Assembly: GCF_003205615.1 (NCBI RefSeq)
Contig: NZ_PYBV01000025.1
Location: 1 to 64,000 of the forward strand
DNA length: 64,000 nt
Direction: 5' to 3'
Source: Micromonospora arborensis
Lineage (GTDB): Bacteria > Actinomycetota > Actinomycetes > Mycobacteriales > Micromonosporaceae
Positions 44,829 through 53,134 of the stretch are shown here, piece by piece (position 1 is the stretch's first letter; each line of letters begins with the position of its first letter). The notes beneath the pieces were generated by a model. The model was not told the DNA's origin. It saw only the letters and a list, made by a program, of their open reading frames with translations, and did not search any database. The translations under genes were made by a program, and so were the position numbers.

Positions 44829-45917
44829 TCAGGCGAAGTCGACGCCGGTGAGCGAGACGGCGCGGTACGCGGCGAGGCGTTCGGCTTGGTCGGTGATGGC
44901 CGTGCGCGTGGGGCCGGGCAGCTTGCGCCAGGGCTGAACGGCGACCGTGAAGGTGGTGCCGGACTTGCGGGGGCGCCAGGTGCCGACCAACTCGCCGTCG
45001 ACCAGGACGCCGCCGGGGCGACCCAGCGCCGGCCACAAATCCTTGGCGTGGGCGGCATCCGGCACCAGAGTTGCCCGGTCCTTGGCCTGGAGGAACAGGT
45101 CGAACGGGCCGAGGAGGCGGGTCGACCTACCGTCGGCCGACTCCAACGCCTCCTCGTCGGCGGCCAGCAGCGAGCGCACTTCCCCGTCGACGGTCACCTC
45201 GAGCACATCGTCGGGCCAGAGCGCCTTCACGTCCTTGACCGGTGCGTCGAGATAGTCGGCCACCTGTTTCGGGGTGGCCGGGCCGAACAGGCGAAGGTAC
45301 GCGCGGATGAGGTCGAACCGGTCGCCCGGGGCGGCCGCCCTCCTGAACCCGGTGATGCGCTGCAGGACCGGAGGCGAGGTGTCGAGCTGCAACTCCAGCC
45401 CGGCCCGCGTTGTGGCCAACCGGAACGGCATCTCGTAGACGTGGGTGGCGTCGCACGGCCGGCAGAACCGCAGGTACGGCTCGGGCATCACCTCGGCCAG
45501 GCGGCCCGAGACGTCTCCCTTGACCGTCGGCTTGGTGACGATGGCCCGCAGGTGAGCGGCCACCTCGTCGAGGGCGGCGAGGTTCTCGATCCCCGCCGCC
45601 TTCAACGGCTTGGAGGCGTCGTAGATGCGCTTGCCCGCGTCGGCGTCGGAGAAGGGCTCGACCGCCGCCACCACCTTCCCGACGTCGGCTCGACGATAGA
45701 GGTGGGGGGCACCGCGGATGGTCCAGAGCAGGATCAGATCCTTGGCGGACAACGCGGTCACGTCGACCCCGCGTACCGCCAGCGCCCACCGGGCACCGTC
45801 CGGTCCGGTGTTCTGCACCCCGATGTCCAGGACGGCGGTGTCGGCGAGCGTGCCCTGGTCCCGGTCGAGCTGCTGGGCACGGACGCGGAAGTTCATCACC
45901 TGGCGCCGATCAACCAT
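44829..45917 (-). CDS. Winged helix DNA-binding domain protein (HTH_42 type)
   Basis: A 362-residue protein of the HTH_42 (AlkZ/YcaQ-related) superfamily. VMNFRVRAQQLDRDQG begins the family; LILLWTIRGAPHLYRRADVG, YLRLFGPATPKQVADYLDAP and the C-terminal GGVLVDGELVGTWRPRKSGT are typical landmarks. Relatives include interstrand crosslink DNA glycosylases, but members of this branch are uncharacterised and I cannot confirm the catalytic pair. Start ATG 45917. Part of its coding sequence is duplicated at 44754-44822. Confidence 0.85.
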   Translation of the reverse strand: MVDRRQVMNFRVRAQQLDRDQGTLADTAVLDIGVQNTGPDGARWALAVRGVDVTALSAKDLILLWTIRGAPHLYRRADVGKVVAAVEPFSDADAGKRIYDASKPLKAAGIENLAALDEVAAHLRAIVTKPTVKGDVSGRLAEVMPEPYLRFCRPCDATHVYEMPFRLATTRAGLELQLDTSPPVLQRITGFRRAAAPGDRFDLIRAYLRLFGPATPKQVADYLDAPVKDVKALWPDDVLEVTVDGEVRSLLAADEEALESADGRSTRLLGPFDLFLQAKDRATLVPDAAHAKDLWPALGRPGGVLVDGELVGTWRPRKSGTTFTVAVQPWRKLPGPTRTAITDQAERLAAYRAVSLTGVDFA

Positions 45918-46086
45918 GCCTGCACCCTACTGAGCAGCGGCCGGAGCCATCCGCGCACGCGCCGCCGGTAGGGCTAACCCGACGTCCGGTCGGGGGTGGA
46001 CCGGCTCGAAAGCCTCTCTGGTCCGCCATAACGTCGGATCACGTCGGGCGGGCCCGACAGCCGAAAATCCGAGCAGGGAGTACGAC

Positions 46087-48036
46087 GTGGCCATCCGCAT
46101 GACGCGCACACTGCTGGCGTCGATGGTGGCCCTGGTCGCCGTCGCGGCAGTGCCGACCACTGCCCAGGCGGCAGTGCCGGCCACGGGTTACGAGGCGTTC
46201 TTCGACGACCTGGTGCCCGCGCAGTTGGCGAAGTACCGGATTCCCGGTGCCGCGGTCGTCGTCGTCGACGGCCAGCACCCACTGTTCGCCCGGGGATACG
46301 GCCTGGCGGACGTGGACGCCCGCGTACCGGTGTCGCCGGACAGGACCGGCTTCTTCATCGCCTCGAACGCGAAGCTGTGGACCACGACCGCGGTGCTGCA
46401 ACTGGTGGAGCAGGGCAAGCTGGACCTGAACACGGACGTGAACAACTACCTCACCGCCTTCAGGGTTCGCGACACCTATCCGGGTCAGCCGGTGACCATC
46501 GCGCACCTGCTCACCCACACGTCCGGGTTCGTCGACGAGATCGTGGGGGTGGCCGTCCGCGACCCGGCCGACGCGCCGCCGCTGGCCGAATACCTGGCCG
46601 AGCATCAGCCCGAACGGGTCCGGCGCCCCGGCACGCTCGCCTCGTACGACAACTACGGGTTCACCCTCGCCGGCTACCTCGTGCAGGTCGTCTCCGGGGA
46701 GCCGTTCGACGAGTACGTGGCCACGCACATCCTGCAACCGCTCGGTATGTCCGGCTCGACCGCCAGTCAACCACCCGCCGCCGCCGTCCAGGCCACCCTC
46801 GCGCGTGGCTACCGGCCGCAGGACGACAGGCAGGTACGAGTGCAGGGCCAGCACGGGCCGATGGTGCCGACCGGCGCCGGTGTGGTCTCCACCGCCACCG
46901 ACATGGGTCGCTTCCTCAGCGACCAACTCCGTACGAGTGCCTCCGCGAGCCGGTCACACCTGCTCGGTCCGGCCGCGCTCCGCCAGATGCAGACGCGACA
47001 GTTCAGCCACGATCCGCAGTTCCCCGGCATGGCCTTCGGCTGGCAGGAACACCCCCGCGACGGGCAGCACGTCCTCGACAAGGATGGCGATGTTCCGGGC
47101 TTCCACAGCAACGCGGCACTGCTGCCCGACAAGGGCATCGGCATCTTCGTCGTCACCAACGGTGACGGCGTGGACGGCACCGCCTCCTGGGCCAACAAGG
47201 AGGTCGTCGACGAGTTCGTGGACACGTTCTTTCCCGGCAGTGGCACCGCGGGGGGCGCCGCCGGCCGGAACCCGGAAATCGCCGGCGACCTCGACCAGTA
47301 CGAGGGTGCCTACCGGGTGACCCGTACCGCGGAGGATCTCACCAAGGCGGCGGCGCTGATGTCCTCGGTGTCGGTCGAGGTCGGCCCCGACAACACCCTC
47401 ACCACCCGAGGGCCGCTCTCGGCGGACCCGGACAAGGCCACCCAGCACTGGACGCCGATCGGGCCACGGTTGTTCCAGGAACGCGGCGGCCAGGACCAAC
47501 TGGGCTTCCGCGTCGACGGCGATGGGCAGGTCATCGCGCTCTTCGACACCACCAACCCGACCATCGCCTACCAACGACTGGCCTGGTGGCAGTCACCCAC
47601 CCTGCACCAACTGCTCCTGGTCGGCGCGCTGACGGTCCTGCTCCTCACGCTGCTCTACTACCCGATCGCCGCGCTGGTCCGCCGGCTACGCCGCGGCAGC
47701 CCATCGGCCGGCACCCGATGGAGCACCACCGCGCGGCTCGCGGCGTGGGTCACCGCCGCCCTCGCCGCGGCGTTCACCACCGGCCTCGCTGTGGTGTTCT
47801 CCGACGGCAATCGGCTGCTGGAGAGCATCGTGCTCGGCAGGTCGCCACTGGTGATCACCGTCCTGGCGTTGTCGACCACGGCGCTGGTCACCGCGGCGGC
47901 CACCATCACCGGGACGGTGGCGGCCTGGCGTCGGGGTTGGTGGACCCTGCCCGGTCGCCTGCACCACACCGCGGTCTCCCTCGCCGCGATCGTCTTCCTC
48001 GGCGTCCTGTCGATCTACCACCTCACGCTCGCTTGA
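46087..48036 (+). CDS. Exported serine hydrolase with C-terminal membrane anchor
   Basis: A 649-residue protein. Signal peptide about 1-28 (LASMVALVAVAAVPTTAQAA). Beta-lactamase/PBP-like domain with SxxK as SNAK in FFIASNAKLWTTTAVLQLVE, YxN as YDN in LASYDNYGFTLAGYL, LTHTSGFVDEIVG, and a third motif near DVPGFHSNAALLPD. A middle domain (about 395-495) precedes four C-terminal spans, including LLLVGALTVLLLTLLYYPIA and TAALAAAFTTGLAVVFSD. Such enzymes act on peptidoglycan peptides or D-amino peptides. GTG 46087 follows GGGAG. Its stop codon overlaps the operator of the following MerR/HEAT genes. Confidence 0.9.
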   Translation: MAIRMTRTLLASMVALVAVAAVPTTAQAAVPATGYEAFFDDLVPAQLAKYRIPGAAVVVVDGQHPLFARGYGLADVDARVPVSPDRTGFFIASNAKLWTTTAVLQLVEQGKLDLNTDVNNYLTAFRVRDTYPGQPVTIAHLLTHTSGFVDEIVGVAVRDPADAPPLAEYLAEHQPERVRRPGTLASYDNYGFTLAGYLVQVVSGEPFDEYVATHILQPLGMSGSTASQPPAAAVQATLARGYRPQDDRQVRVQGQHGPMVPTGAGVVSTATDMGRFLSDQLRTSASASRSHLLGPAALRQMQTRQFSHDPQFPGMAFGWQEHPRDGQHVLDKDGDVPGFHSNAALLPDKGIGIFVVTNGDGVDGTASWANKEVVDEFVDTFFPGSGTAGGAAGRNPEIAGDLDQYEGAYRVTRTAEDLTKAAALMSSVSVEVGPDNTLTTRGPLSADPDKATQHWTPIGPRLFQERGGQDQLGFRVDGDGQVIALFDTTNPTIAYQRLAWWQSPTLHQLLLVGALTVLLLTLLYYPIAALVRRLRRGSPSAGTRWSTTARLAAWVTAALAAAFTTGLAVVFSDGNRLLESIVLGRSPLVITVLALSTTALVTAAATITGTVAAWRRGWWTLPGRLHHTAVSLAAIVFLGVLSIYHLTLA

Positions 48037-48056
48037 CCTTGACACAGTGGCAAGGT
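48036..48056 (+). promoter_or_regulatory. MerR-type operator/promoter
   Basis: ACCTTGACAC-a-GTGGCAAGGT is a near-perfect dyad (9 of 10 arm pairs). A TTGACC just upstream (48033-48038) and TTCAGT (48058-48063) would give a -35/-10 pair with a 19-base spacer, the elongated spacing typical of MerR-controlled promoters. It lies at the stop of the serine hydrolase gene and 28 bases ahead of the HEAT gene. Confidence 0.65.
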
Positions 48057-48083
48057 CTTCAGTGGGGCGATGAGGTGGTTCCG

Positions 48084-48752
48084 ATGACCATGCCGAGAAA
48101 CGGCACGAACACGATGCGGGCTCTCCAGGGGCTGGAGAACGCCGACTCGTCGGTGCGGCTGCGAGCAGCGCTGGCGGTCGGCACGACCCCTGATCCGCTG
48201 TTGATCGACACGCTCGTCGAGCGATGCGCGATCGAGCCAGAATTCTCGGTGCGCGAAATGCTGACCTGGGCACTCCTGCGCCACCCAAAGTCACTGACGG
48301 TTCCGAAGCTCGTCGCCGAGCTCCGGTCGGGGCGTACGCAGGCGCGGAGCCAGGCATTGCACACGTTGTCCAAGATCGGGGATCGGGAGGCGTGGCCGGC
48401 GATCACCCGGGCGCATCTGACCGACCCCGACGACGAGGTGGCACGCAGCGCCTGGCGGGCGGCGGTCGTCCTCGTTCCGGAAGGCGCGGAGGCCACCCTG
48501 GCCGACGTGTTGTCGACACAGTTCGGGCGGGGTGAGCGTGCGACGCAGTTGAGCCTCAGCCGGGCGCTGATCGCGCTCGGCGAGGTGATCGTGCCGATCC
48601 TGCGCGCGGCGACGACGGATCTCGACCCGCGCGTACGCGCGCACGCGCTCGCCACGCAACGGCTGCTGGTCGACCCGGACGCCGGCTTCGAGTTCGCGAT
48701 CGAGGAGGCGAAGCGCGTCGTGGCTCTCGGCGGAATCAGTGCGGACGGGTGA
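48084..48752 (+). CDS. HEAT-repeat protein
   Basis: A 222-residue protein made of HEAT-like helical pairs: MRALQGLENADSSVRLRAAL, EMLTWALLRHPKSLTVPKLV, ARSQALHTLSKIGDREAWPA and HLTDPDDEVARSAWRAAVVL. No catalytic motif. ATG 48084 follows GAGGTGG. It precedes by 6 bases a MerR gene that itself carries a HEAT domain and probably lies with it under one MerR-type promoter. It may be the partner or sensor of that regulator. Confidence 0.8.
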   Translation: MTMPRNGTNTMRALQGLENADSSVRLRAALAVGTTPDPLLIDTLVERCAIEPEFSVREMLTWALLRHPKSLTVPKLVAELRSGRTQARSQALHTLSKIGDREAWPAITRAHLTDPDDEVARSAWRAAVVLVPEGAEATLADVLSTQFGRGERATQLSLSRALIALGEVIVPILRAATTDLDPRVRAHALATQRLLVDPDAGFEFAIEEAKRVVALGGISADG

Positions 48753-48758
48753 TGGGCA

Positions 48759-49766
48759 GTGCTGATCGGTGAGGTGGCACGACAGTCCGGGGTCAGCGCG
48801 CGCATGCTCCGGCACTACGAATCGCTCGGCCTGGTGCGGCCAACCGGCCGTACCGGCGCCGGCTACCGGGAGTATTCCAGCGAGGACCTCCGGCTGATCT
48901 TCCAGGTCGAGAGCCTGCGGTCACTGGGGCTGTCGCTGCGCGACGTCCAGCGCGCGCTCGATGATCCCGCCTTCACCCCCTCGGGGCTCGTCGCTGACCT
49001 GATCAGCCAGACGCGACGACGGATCGCGGGTGAGCTGGAGTTGCTCACGCGACTCCGTCGGATCGGTGCGGCGGAACCCGCCGACTGGGCGGACGTCCTC
49101 CAGATCGTCGCACTCCTGCGGGCGTTGGGGTCGGCGAGCGCGGGGAGGCGCCTGCGCGCGGCCCTGTCCTCGGTCGACGAGGCCCCGGTGCCGGTGGGGG
49201 CGCTGGTCGAGGCGGCGCTCAACGAGACGGATCCGAACGTCGCCGGGGCCCTTCGCTGGGCTCTGGCGCAGTCGGGCGACGACGGGTTGGCGCTGCTGGC
49301 GGACGGCCTCGGCGCACCGGTGGCCGAGGTACGGGAACGTGCCGTTCGGGCCATCGCCGAGATCCCGACCGCGAACGGGACAGCGCTGCTGCAGGACGCC
49401 CTCGCGAACCCCGACATCGCGGTCCGCAGGTGTGCGGCCCTGACGCTCGGGCCACGGGGCGTGGCCGAGGCGGTCCCGACGCTCGTCGACATGGTCGTCG
49501 AGGAGGCGAATGACGTCGACGCCGCCGACGCGTTGAGCGCGCTGGCGAGTGATCCCGCGTTGGCGGAGCAGATCGCGACCACGCTCGTCGAACGCCTCGC
49601 CCACGGGCCCGTCGGGTCGTCCGTCCGGCGTCGGCTGGCGCAGGCGTTGGCGGACATTCCGGGACGCACGGCCGCGCGTGCCCTCGTCGACCTCGCACAG
49701 GACGACGACCGTGCGGTCGCGCTCACGGCGACCTACATTCTCCAGGTACGCGCAGACTCTCCATGA
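48759..49766 (+). CDS. MerR regulator with C-terminal HEAT repeats
   Basis: A 335-residue regulator. The N-terminal winged helix IGEVARQSGVSARMLRHYES and GYREYSSEDLRLIFQVESLR is a canonical MerR domain. The dimerisation coil runs to about 110. HEAT-like repeats follow from about 130 to the end (VEAALNETDPNVAGALRWAL, ALLQDALANPDIAVRRCAAL, DLAQDDDRAVALTATYIL). No metal-binding cysteines are present, so it is not a classical metal sensor. GTG 48759 starts MLIGEVARQSG. Part of its 3' end is repeated as a remnant at 43917-44021. Confidence 0.9.
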   Translation: MLIGEVARQSGVSARMLRHYESLGLVRPTGRTGAGYREYSSEDLRLIFQVESLRSLGLSLRDVQRALDDPAFTPSGLVADLISQTRRRIAGELELLTRLRRIGAAEPADWADVLQIVALLRALGSASAGRRLRAALSSVDEAPVPVGALVEAALNETDPNVAGALRWALAQSGDDGLALLADGLGAPVAEVRERAVRAIAEIPTANGTALLQDALANPDIAVRRCAALTLGPRGVAEAVPTLVDMVVEEANDVDAADALSALASDPALAEQIATTLVERLAHGPVGSSVRRRLAQALADIPGRTAARALVDLAQDDDRAVALTATYILQVRADSP

Positions 49767-49809
49767 CACCCACCAACGGGCCGGGCAGGTCTGAACGCCG
49801 CGTACCCCG

Positions 49810-49914
49810 ATGACCTTGAGCTACGGGCCCTGCCTGGTGGGGGCGGTGATCGGGCTGATCGCGGTGGCTCTGGCCGTTGTCGGCCTGGTCACCGTGATCC
49901 ATTGGGCGCGGTAG
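49810..49914 (+). CDS. Possible 34-residue single-span membrane protein
   Basis: A short frame encoding MTLSYGPCLVGAVIGLIAVA and LAVVGLVTVIHWAR: one hydrophobic helix with a basic C-terminus. There is no clear ribosome site, and no homology can be judged. Actinomycetes have many such tiny membrane proteins, but a chance hydrophobic frame is possible. Confidence 0.4.
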   Translation: MTLSYGPCLVGAVIGLIAVALAVVGLVTVIHWAR

Positions 49915-50019
49915 GCGCATCGGACCTTTCGCAGCGAACCGGGCGCATTGGGTGGGCGCACCGCATAGCGTCACGGTGGCGGCGGCGCCGCCCGTCACGC
50001 CCACCCGAAGGGACCGGAC

Positions 50020-50970
50020 ATGGACCGTGTCGACAGTGTGCTCCTGCCCGAGTTGGACGGGCCGGTGCCGGCGACGCTGCCGAGCACGCTGGGCCTGCTG
50101 AGCCTGGCCCTGGGTGTCGGCGCCCTGGTCGCGCCCGGTCGCCTCGCGCGACTGACCGGGGTGGACGACTCCGCGGCCGCGCGCGGGGTGATCCCGGCCG
50201 TCGGCCTGCGCGAGTTGGGCAGTGCCGTCGGCCTGCTCAGCGGCCGACGCCCGGCCGGCTGGGCGTGGAGCCGGGTGGCCGGCGACGCCATGGACCTGAC
50301 CCTGCTCGGCCGAGCCCTCGCGGACCGCGGCGGTGAACGACGCCGCCGGCTGGCACTGACCACCGCCGCGATCGCCGGCATCGCCGCCGTCGACGTGCTC
50401 GCCGCCGTACGGATCCGGCGAGCCCAACGGGCCCGGGCGCGGATGATCCGGATGGACGTCGGGGTGACCGTGAACCGGTCACCCGCCGAGGCGTACCGGT
50501 TCTGGCGGGACGTCGAGAACCTGCCCCGGTTCATGGCGCACCTGGAGTCCGTACGCGCCGACGACCTGCGCCGCTCGCACTGGATCGCCCGTGGCCCAGC
50601 CGGGCACCGCGTCGAGTGGGACGCCGAGATCATCGATGACCAGCCGAACAAGTCGATCACCTGGCGTTCGCTGCCGGGGACCCGGGTGCCCAACGTCGGG
50701 CGCGTCCAGTTCGTGCCCGCCCCCGGTGACCGGGGCACCGAGGTCCGGGTGGAACTGCGTTACGCCCCGCCCGCCGGCACGCTCGGCCGGGCGGTGGCGA
50801 AGCTCTTCGGCGAGGAACCCGAGCAACAGGTCCGTGACGACCTGCGCCGGTTCAAGCAGGTGCTGGAGACCGGCGAGGTGGTCCGGTCCGAGGGCAGCCC
50901 CAACGGCATCTCCGTACGCCAGCAGGCCATGCAGCGTCCCGCCCAGCCGCTGCCGGCGTCCCGCCGCTGA
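50020..50970 (+). CDS. SRPBCC/polyketide-cyclase-like protein with membrane head
   Basis: A 316-residue protein. Hydrophobic N-terminal half (STLGLLSLALGVGALVAPGR, LALTTAAIAGIAAVDVLAAV) followed from about 140 by a START/SRPBCC domain: VGVTVNRSPAEAYRFWRDVE, NLPRFMAHLESVRADD and VEWDAEIIDDQPNKSITWRS. This domain forms a hydrophobic ligand cavity. It ends 27 bases before a zinc dehydrogenase on the same strand, a pair I have seen repeatedly in actinobacterial genomes (recollection). The ligand is unknown. Confidence 0.85.
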   Translation: MDRVDSVLLPELDGPVPATLPSTLGLLSLALGVGALVAPGRLARLTGVDDSAAARGVIPAVGLRELGSAVGLLSGRRPAGWAWSRVAGDAMDLTLLGRALADRGGERRRRLALTTAAIAGIAAVDVLAAVRIRRAQRARARMIRMDVGVTVNRSPAEAYRFWRDVENLPRFMAHLESVRADDLRRSHWIARGPAGHRVEWDAEIIDDQPNKSITWRSLPGTRVPNVGRVQFVPAPGDRGTEVRVELRYAPPAGTLGRAVAKLFGEEPEQQVRDDLRRFKQVLETGEVVRSEGSPNGISVRQQAMQRPAQPLPASRR

Positions 50971-50997
50971 CCGCCCCCGCTCCGAAAGGGACCGACA

Positions 50998-52170
50998 ATG
51001 AAGGCCACCGCCTGGATGGGCACCGACACCGTCAAGGTGATCGACGTACCCGATCCGAAGATCATGAACGCCCGGGACGCGATCGTCCGGATCTGCACCA
51101 CCGCGATCTGCGGCTCCGACCTGCACCTCTACCACGGCTACATCCCCGCGATGCGCAAGGGCGACATCCTCGGCCACGAGTTCATGGGCGAGGTGGTGGA
51201 GGTGGGCCCGCAGGTGCGCAACCTCAAGCCCGGTGACCGGGTGGTGGTGCCCTTCCCGATCTCCTGCGGGCACTGCTCGTCCTGCCAGCGCGGCCTCTAC
51301 TCGGTCTGCGAGAACTCCAACCCCAACGCCGGCATCGCCGAGAAGATCATGGGCCACTCGCCGGCCGGCATCTTCGGCTACTCCCACCTGCTCGGCGGGT
51401 ACGCGGGCGGTCAGGCCGAGTACGCCCGGGTGCCGTTCGCCGACGTCGGCCCGGTCAAGGTGCCCGACGAGGTCCGCGACGACCAGGCGGTCATGCTCGC
51501 CGACGTGTTCCCGACCGGCTACATGGGCGCCGAGATGTGCGACATCAAACCCGGGCAGGTGATCGCCGTCTGGGGCGCCGGACCGGTCGGACTGTTCGCC
51601 GCGGCCAGCGCCCGCCTGCTCGGCGCGGAGCGGGTGATCGTCATCGACCGGTTCCCGTACCGGCTGCGGCTGGCCGAGGAACACCTCGGTGCCGAGACGA
51701 TCAACTATGAACAGGCTGACGTGCTGGACACGCTCAACGAGATGACCGCCGGCCGGGGGCCCGACGCGTGCATCGACGCGGTCGGCCTGGAGGGACACCA
51801 CGGCAACGCCGCCATGTACGCGTACGACCGGGCCAAGCAGGCCACCCGGGTCGAGACGGAACGGCCGTTCGCGCTGCGCCAGGCGATCCTCGCCTGCCGC
51901 TCGGGAGGGGTGATCTCGGTCGTCGGGGCGTACGGCGGTTTCGTCGACAAGTTCCCGATGGGCGCGTTCATGAACCGGTCGCTGATCATGCGGACCGGCC
52001 AGTGCCACGTCCAGCGCTACACCCGGCCGCTGCTGGAACGGATCCAACGCGGCGAGATCGACCCGAGCTTCGTCGTCAGCCACCGGATGCCGCTGCGCGA
52101 CGCCCCGAAGGGCTACAAGATCTTCCAGAAGAAGCAGGACGACTGTACGAAGGTGTTGCTCACCGTCTGA
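50998..52170 (+). CDS. Zinc-dependent alcohol dehydrogenase family protein
   Basis: A 390-residue medium-chain dehydrogenase of the formaldehyde/threonine dehydrogenase branch. Catalytic zinc segment TTAICGSDLHLYHGYI and GHEFMGEVVEVGPQV; structural zinc cysteines in CGHCSSCQRGLYSVCEN; Rossmann motif VIAVWGAGPVGLFAAASARL and ERVIVIDRFPYRLRLAEEH with an Asp that favours NAD+. The substrate is uncertain, with an S-hydroxymethyl or simple alcohol possible. Same transcript as the SRPBCC gene. Confidence 0.93.
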   Translation: MKATAWMGTDTVKVIDVPDPKIMNARDAIVRICTTAICGSDLHLYHGYIPAMRKGDILGHEFMGEVVEVGPQVRNLKPGDRVVVPFPISCGHCSSCQRGLYSVCENSNPNAGIAEKIMGHSPAGIFGYSHLLGGYAGGQAEYARVPFADVGPVKVPDEVRDDQAVMLADVFPTGYMGAEMCDIKPGQVIAVWGAGPVGLFAAASARLLGAERVIVIDRFPYRLRLAEEHLGAETINYEQADVLDTLNEMTAGRGPDACIDAVGLEGHHGNAAMYAYDRAKQATRVETERPFALRQAILACRSGGVISVVGAYGGFVDKFPMGAFMNRSLIMRTGQCHVQRYTRPLLERIQRGEIDPSFVVSHRMPLRDAPKGYKIFQKKQDDCTKVLLTV

Positions 52171-52394
52171 CCGGGCCGACCCGCCAACATTCGGTCAGCG
52201 TCTCCCACCTGCCGGGACGGCGGCGATGATCGACTCCAGATCGGCGACCTGGCGGTATCCGCTCGACGGGTTACCGCCACGTCGCCGACCCTGCGTTGAT
52301 CTCGAACCTCAGCCTCGGACCTCAGCCTCCGGCCGGCGACGCGCTCCGCGACCTCCGGCCGCGCCTCCTGTTGGTTGCCGGCTAACGTGTCGCC

Positions 52395-52970
52395 ATGCAT
52401 GGTGGTGACACATCGATGCCCGGGACGGCAGATCTCACCGTTGCGCTGCGGCCGGTCACCGAGCCCGACCTGGCGATGTTCCGCCGGCTCTGCGTCGAGC
52501 CGGAGCTGATCGGGCTGGACTGGGCCGGCTTCCGCGACGCTGAGGCGCCGGCTCGGCGGTTCGCGGTCGACGGCTATCTCGGCGAGGACGACGGGCGGCT
52601 CATCGTCGAGGTGGAACAGGAAGGTGCCGCCGCCGGTCTCGTCAGCTACACGTCCGGGCGCTACGCCGGGCGGGCGTCGTACTGGGAGATCGGGATCGTC
52701 CTGTTGCCGCCGTGGCGGGGGAGGGGCATTGGCTGGCGCGCGCAGGCGCTGCTCTGCGACTACCTGTTCCACCACACCCCGGCGCAGCGCATCCAGGCCG
52801 GCACCCACCCAGAGAACGTGGCCGAGCAACGGGCGCTGGAGAAGGCCGGCTTCCAGCTCGAGGGGATCGTGCGGGCCAGCGAGTTTCGGGCTGGTCAGTG
52901 GCGCGACGGATACCTCTACAGTCGGCTGCGCGACGACCCGTCCCCCTGGGCTGCGGCGACGGGAGGCTAG
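52395..52970 (+). CDS. GNAT acetyltransferase, RimJ/RimL type
   Basis: A 191-residue N-acetyltransferase. LTVALRPVTEPDLAMFRRLC starts the domain. YWEIGIVLLPPWRGRGIGWR with RGRGIG is motif A, and RIQAGTHPENVAEQRALEKA and GFQLEGIVRASEFR are the usual RimL ending. A second start, MPGTADL at 52416, is possible. Its TAG stop lies inside the terminal CTAG of a 168-bp palindromic element. Confidence 0.9.
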   Translation: MHGGDTSMPGTADLTVALRPVTEPDLAMFRRLCVEPELIGLDWAGFRDAEAPARRFAVDGYLGEDDGRLIVEVEQEGAAAGLVSYTSGRYAGRASYWEIGIVLLPPWRGRGIGWRAQALLCDYLFHHTPAQRIQAGTHPENVAEQRALEKAGFQLEGIVRASEFRAGQWRDGYLYSRLRDDPSPWAAATGG

Positions 52971-53134
52971 GGCCTGCGTCAAAGCCATCGGTCGAGCCGA
53001 GGCGGAGTCCAGGTGGCGGTCCGGCAAGGCGGAAATCCGTCTGGATACCGGTGTTGTACCCAGACGAATTTCCAACGCGGCCGGTCGTCGTCTGGGCCCG
53101 CCGCAGGCCGGCCAGGGGCTTTGACAGGCCCTAG
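52967..53134. repeat. 168-bp imperfect palindrome between convergent genes, MITE-like
   Basis: Terminal arms CTAGGGCCTGCGTCAAAGCC (52967-52986) and GGCTTTGACAGGCCCTAG (53117-53134) match with a 2-base gap. Inner arms 53031-53047 and 53057-53073 pair at 15 of 17 positions around a short loop. The terminal CTAG at each end supplies the TAG stop of the gene on that side (GNAT left, LD-carboxypeptidase right). It is either a miniature inverted-repeat element or an unusually long bidirectional terminator. Confidence 0.8.
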
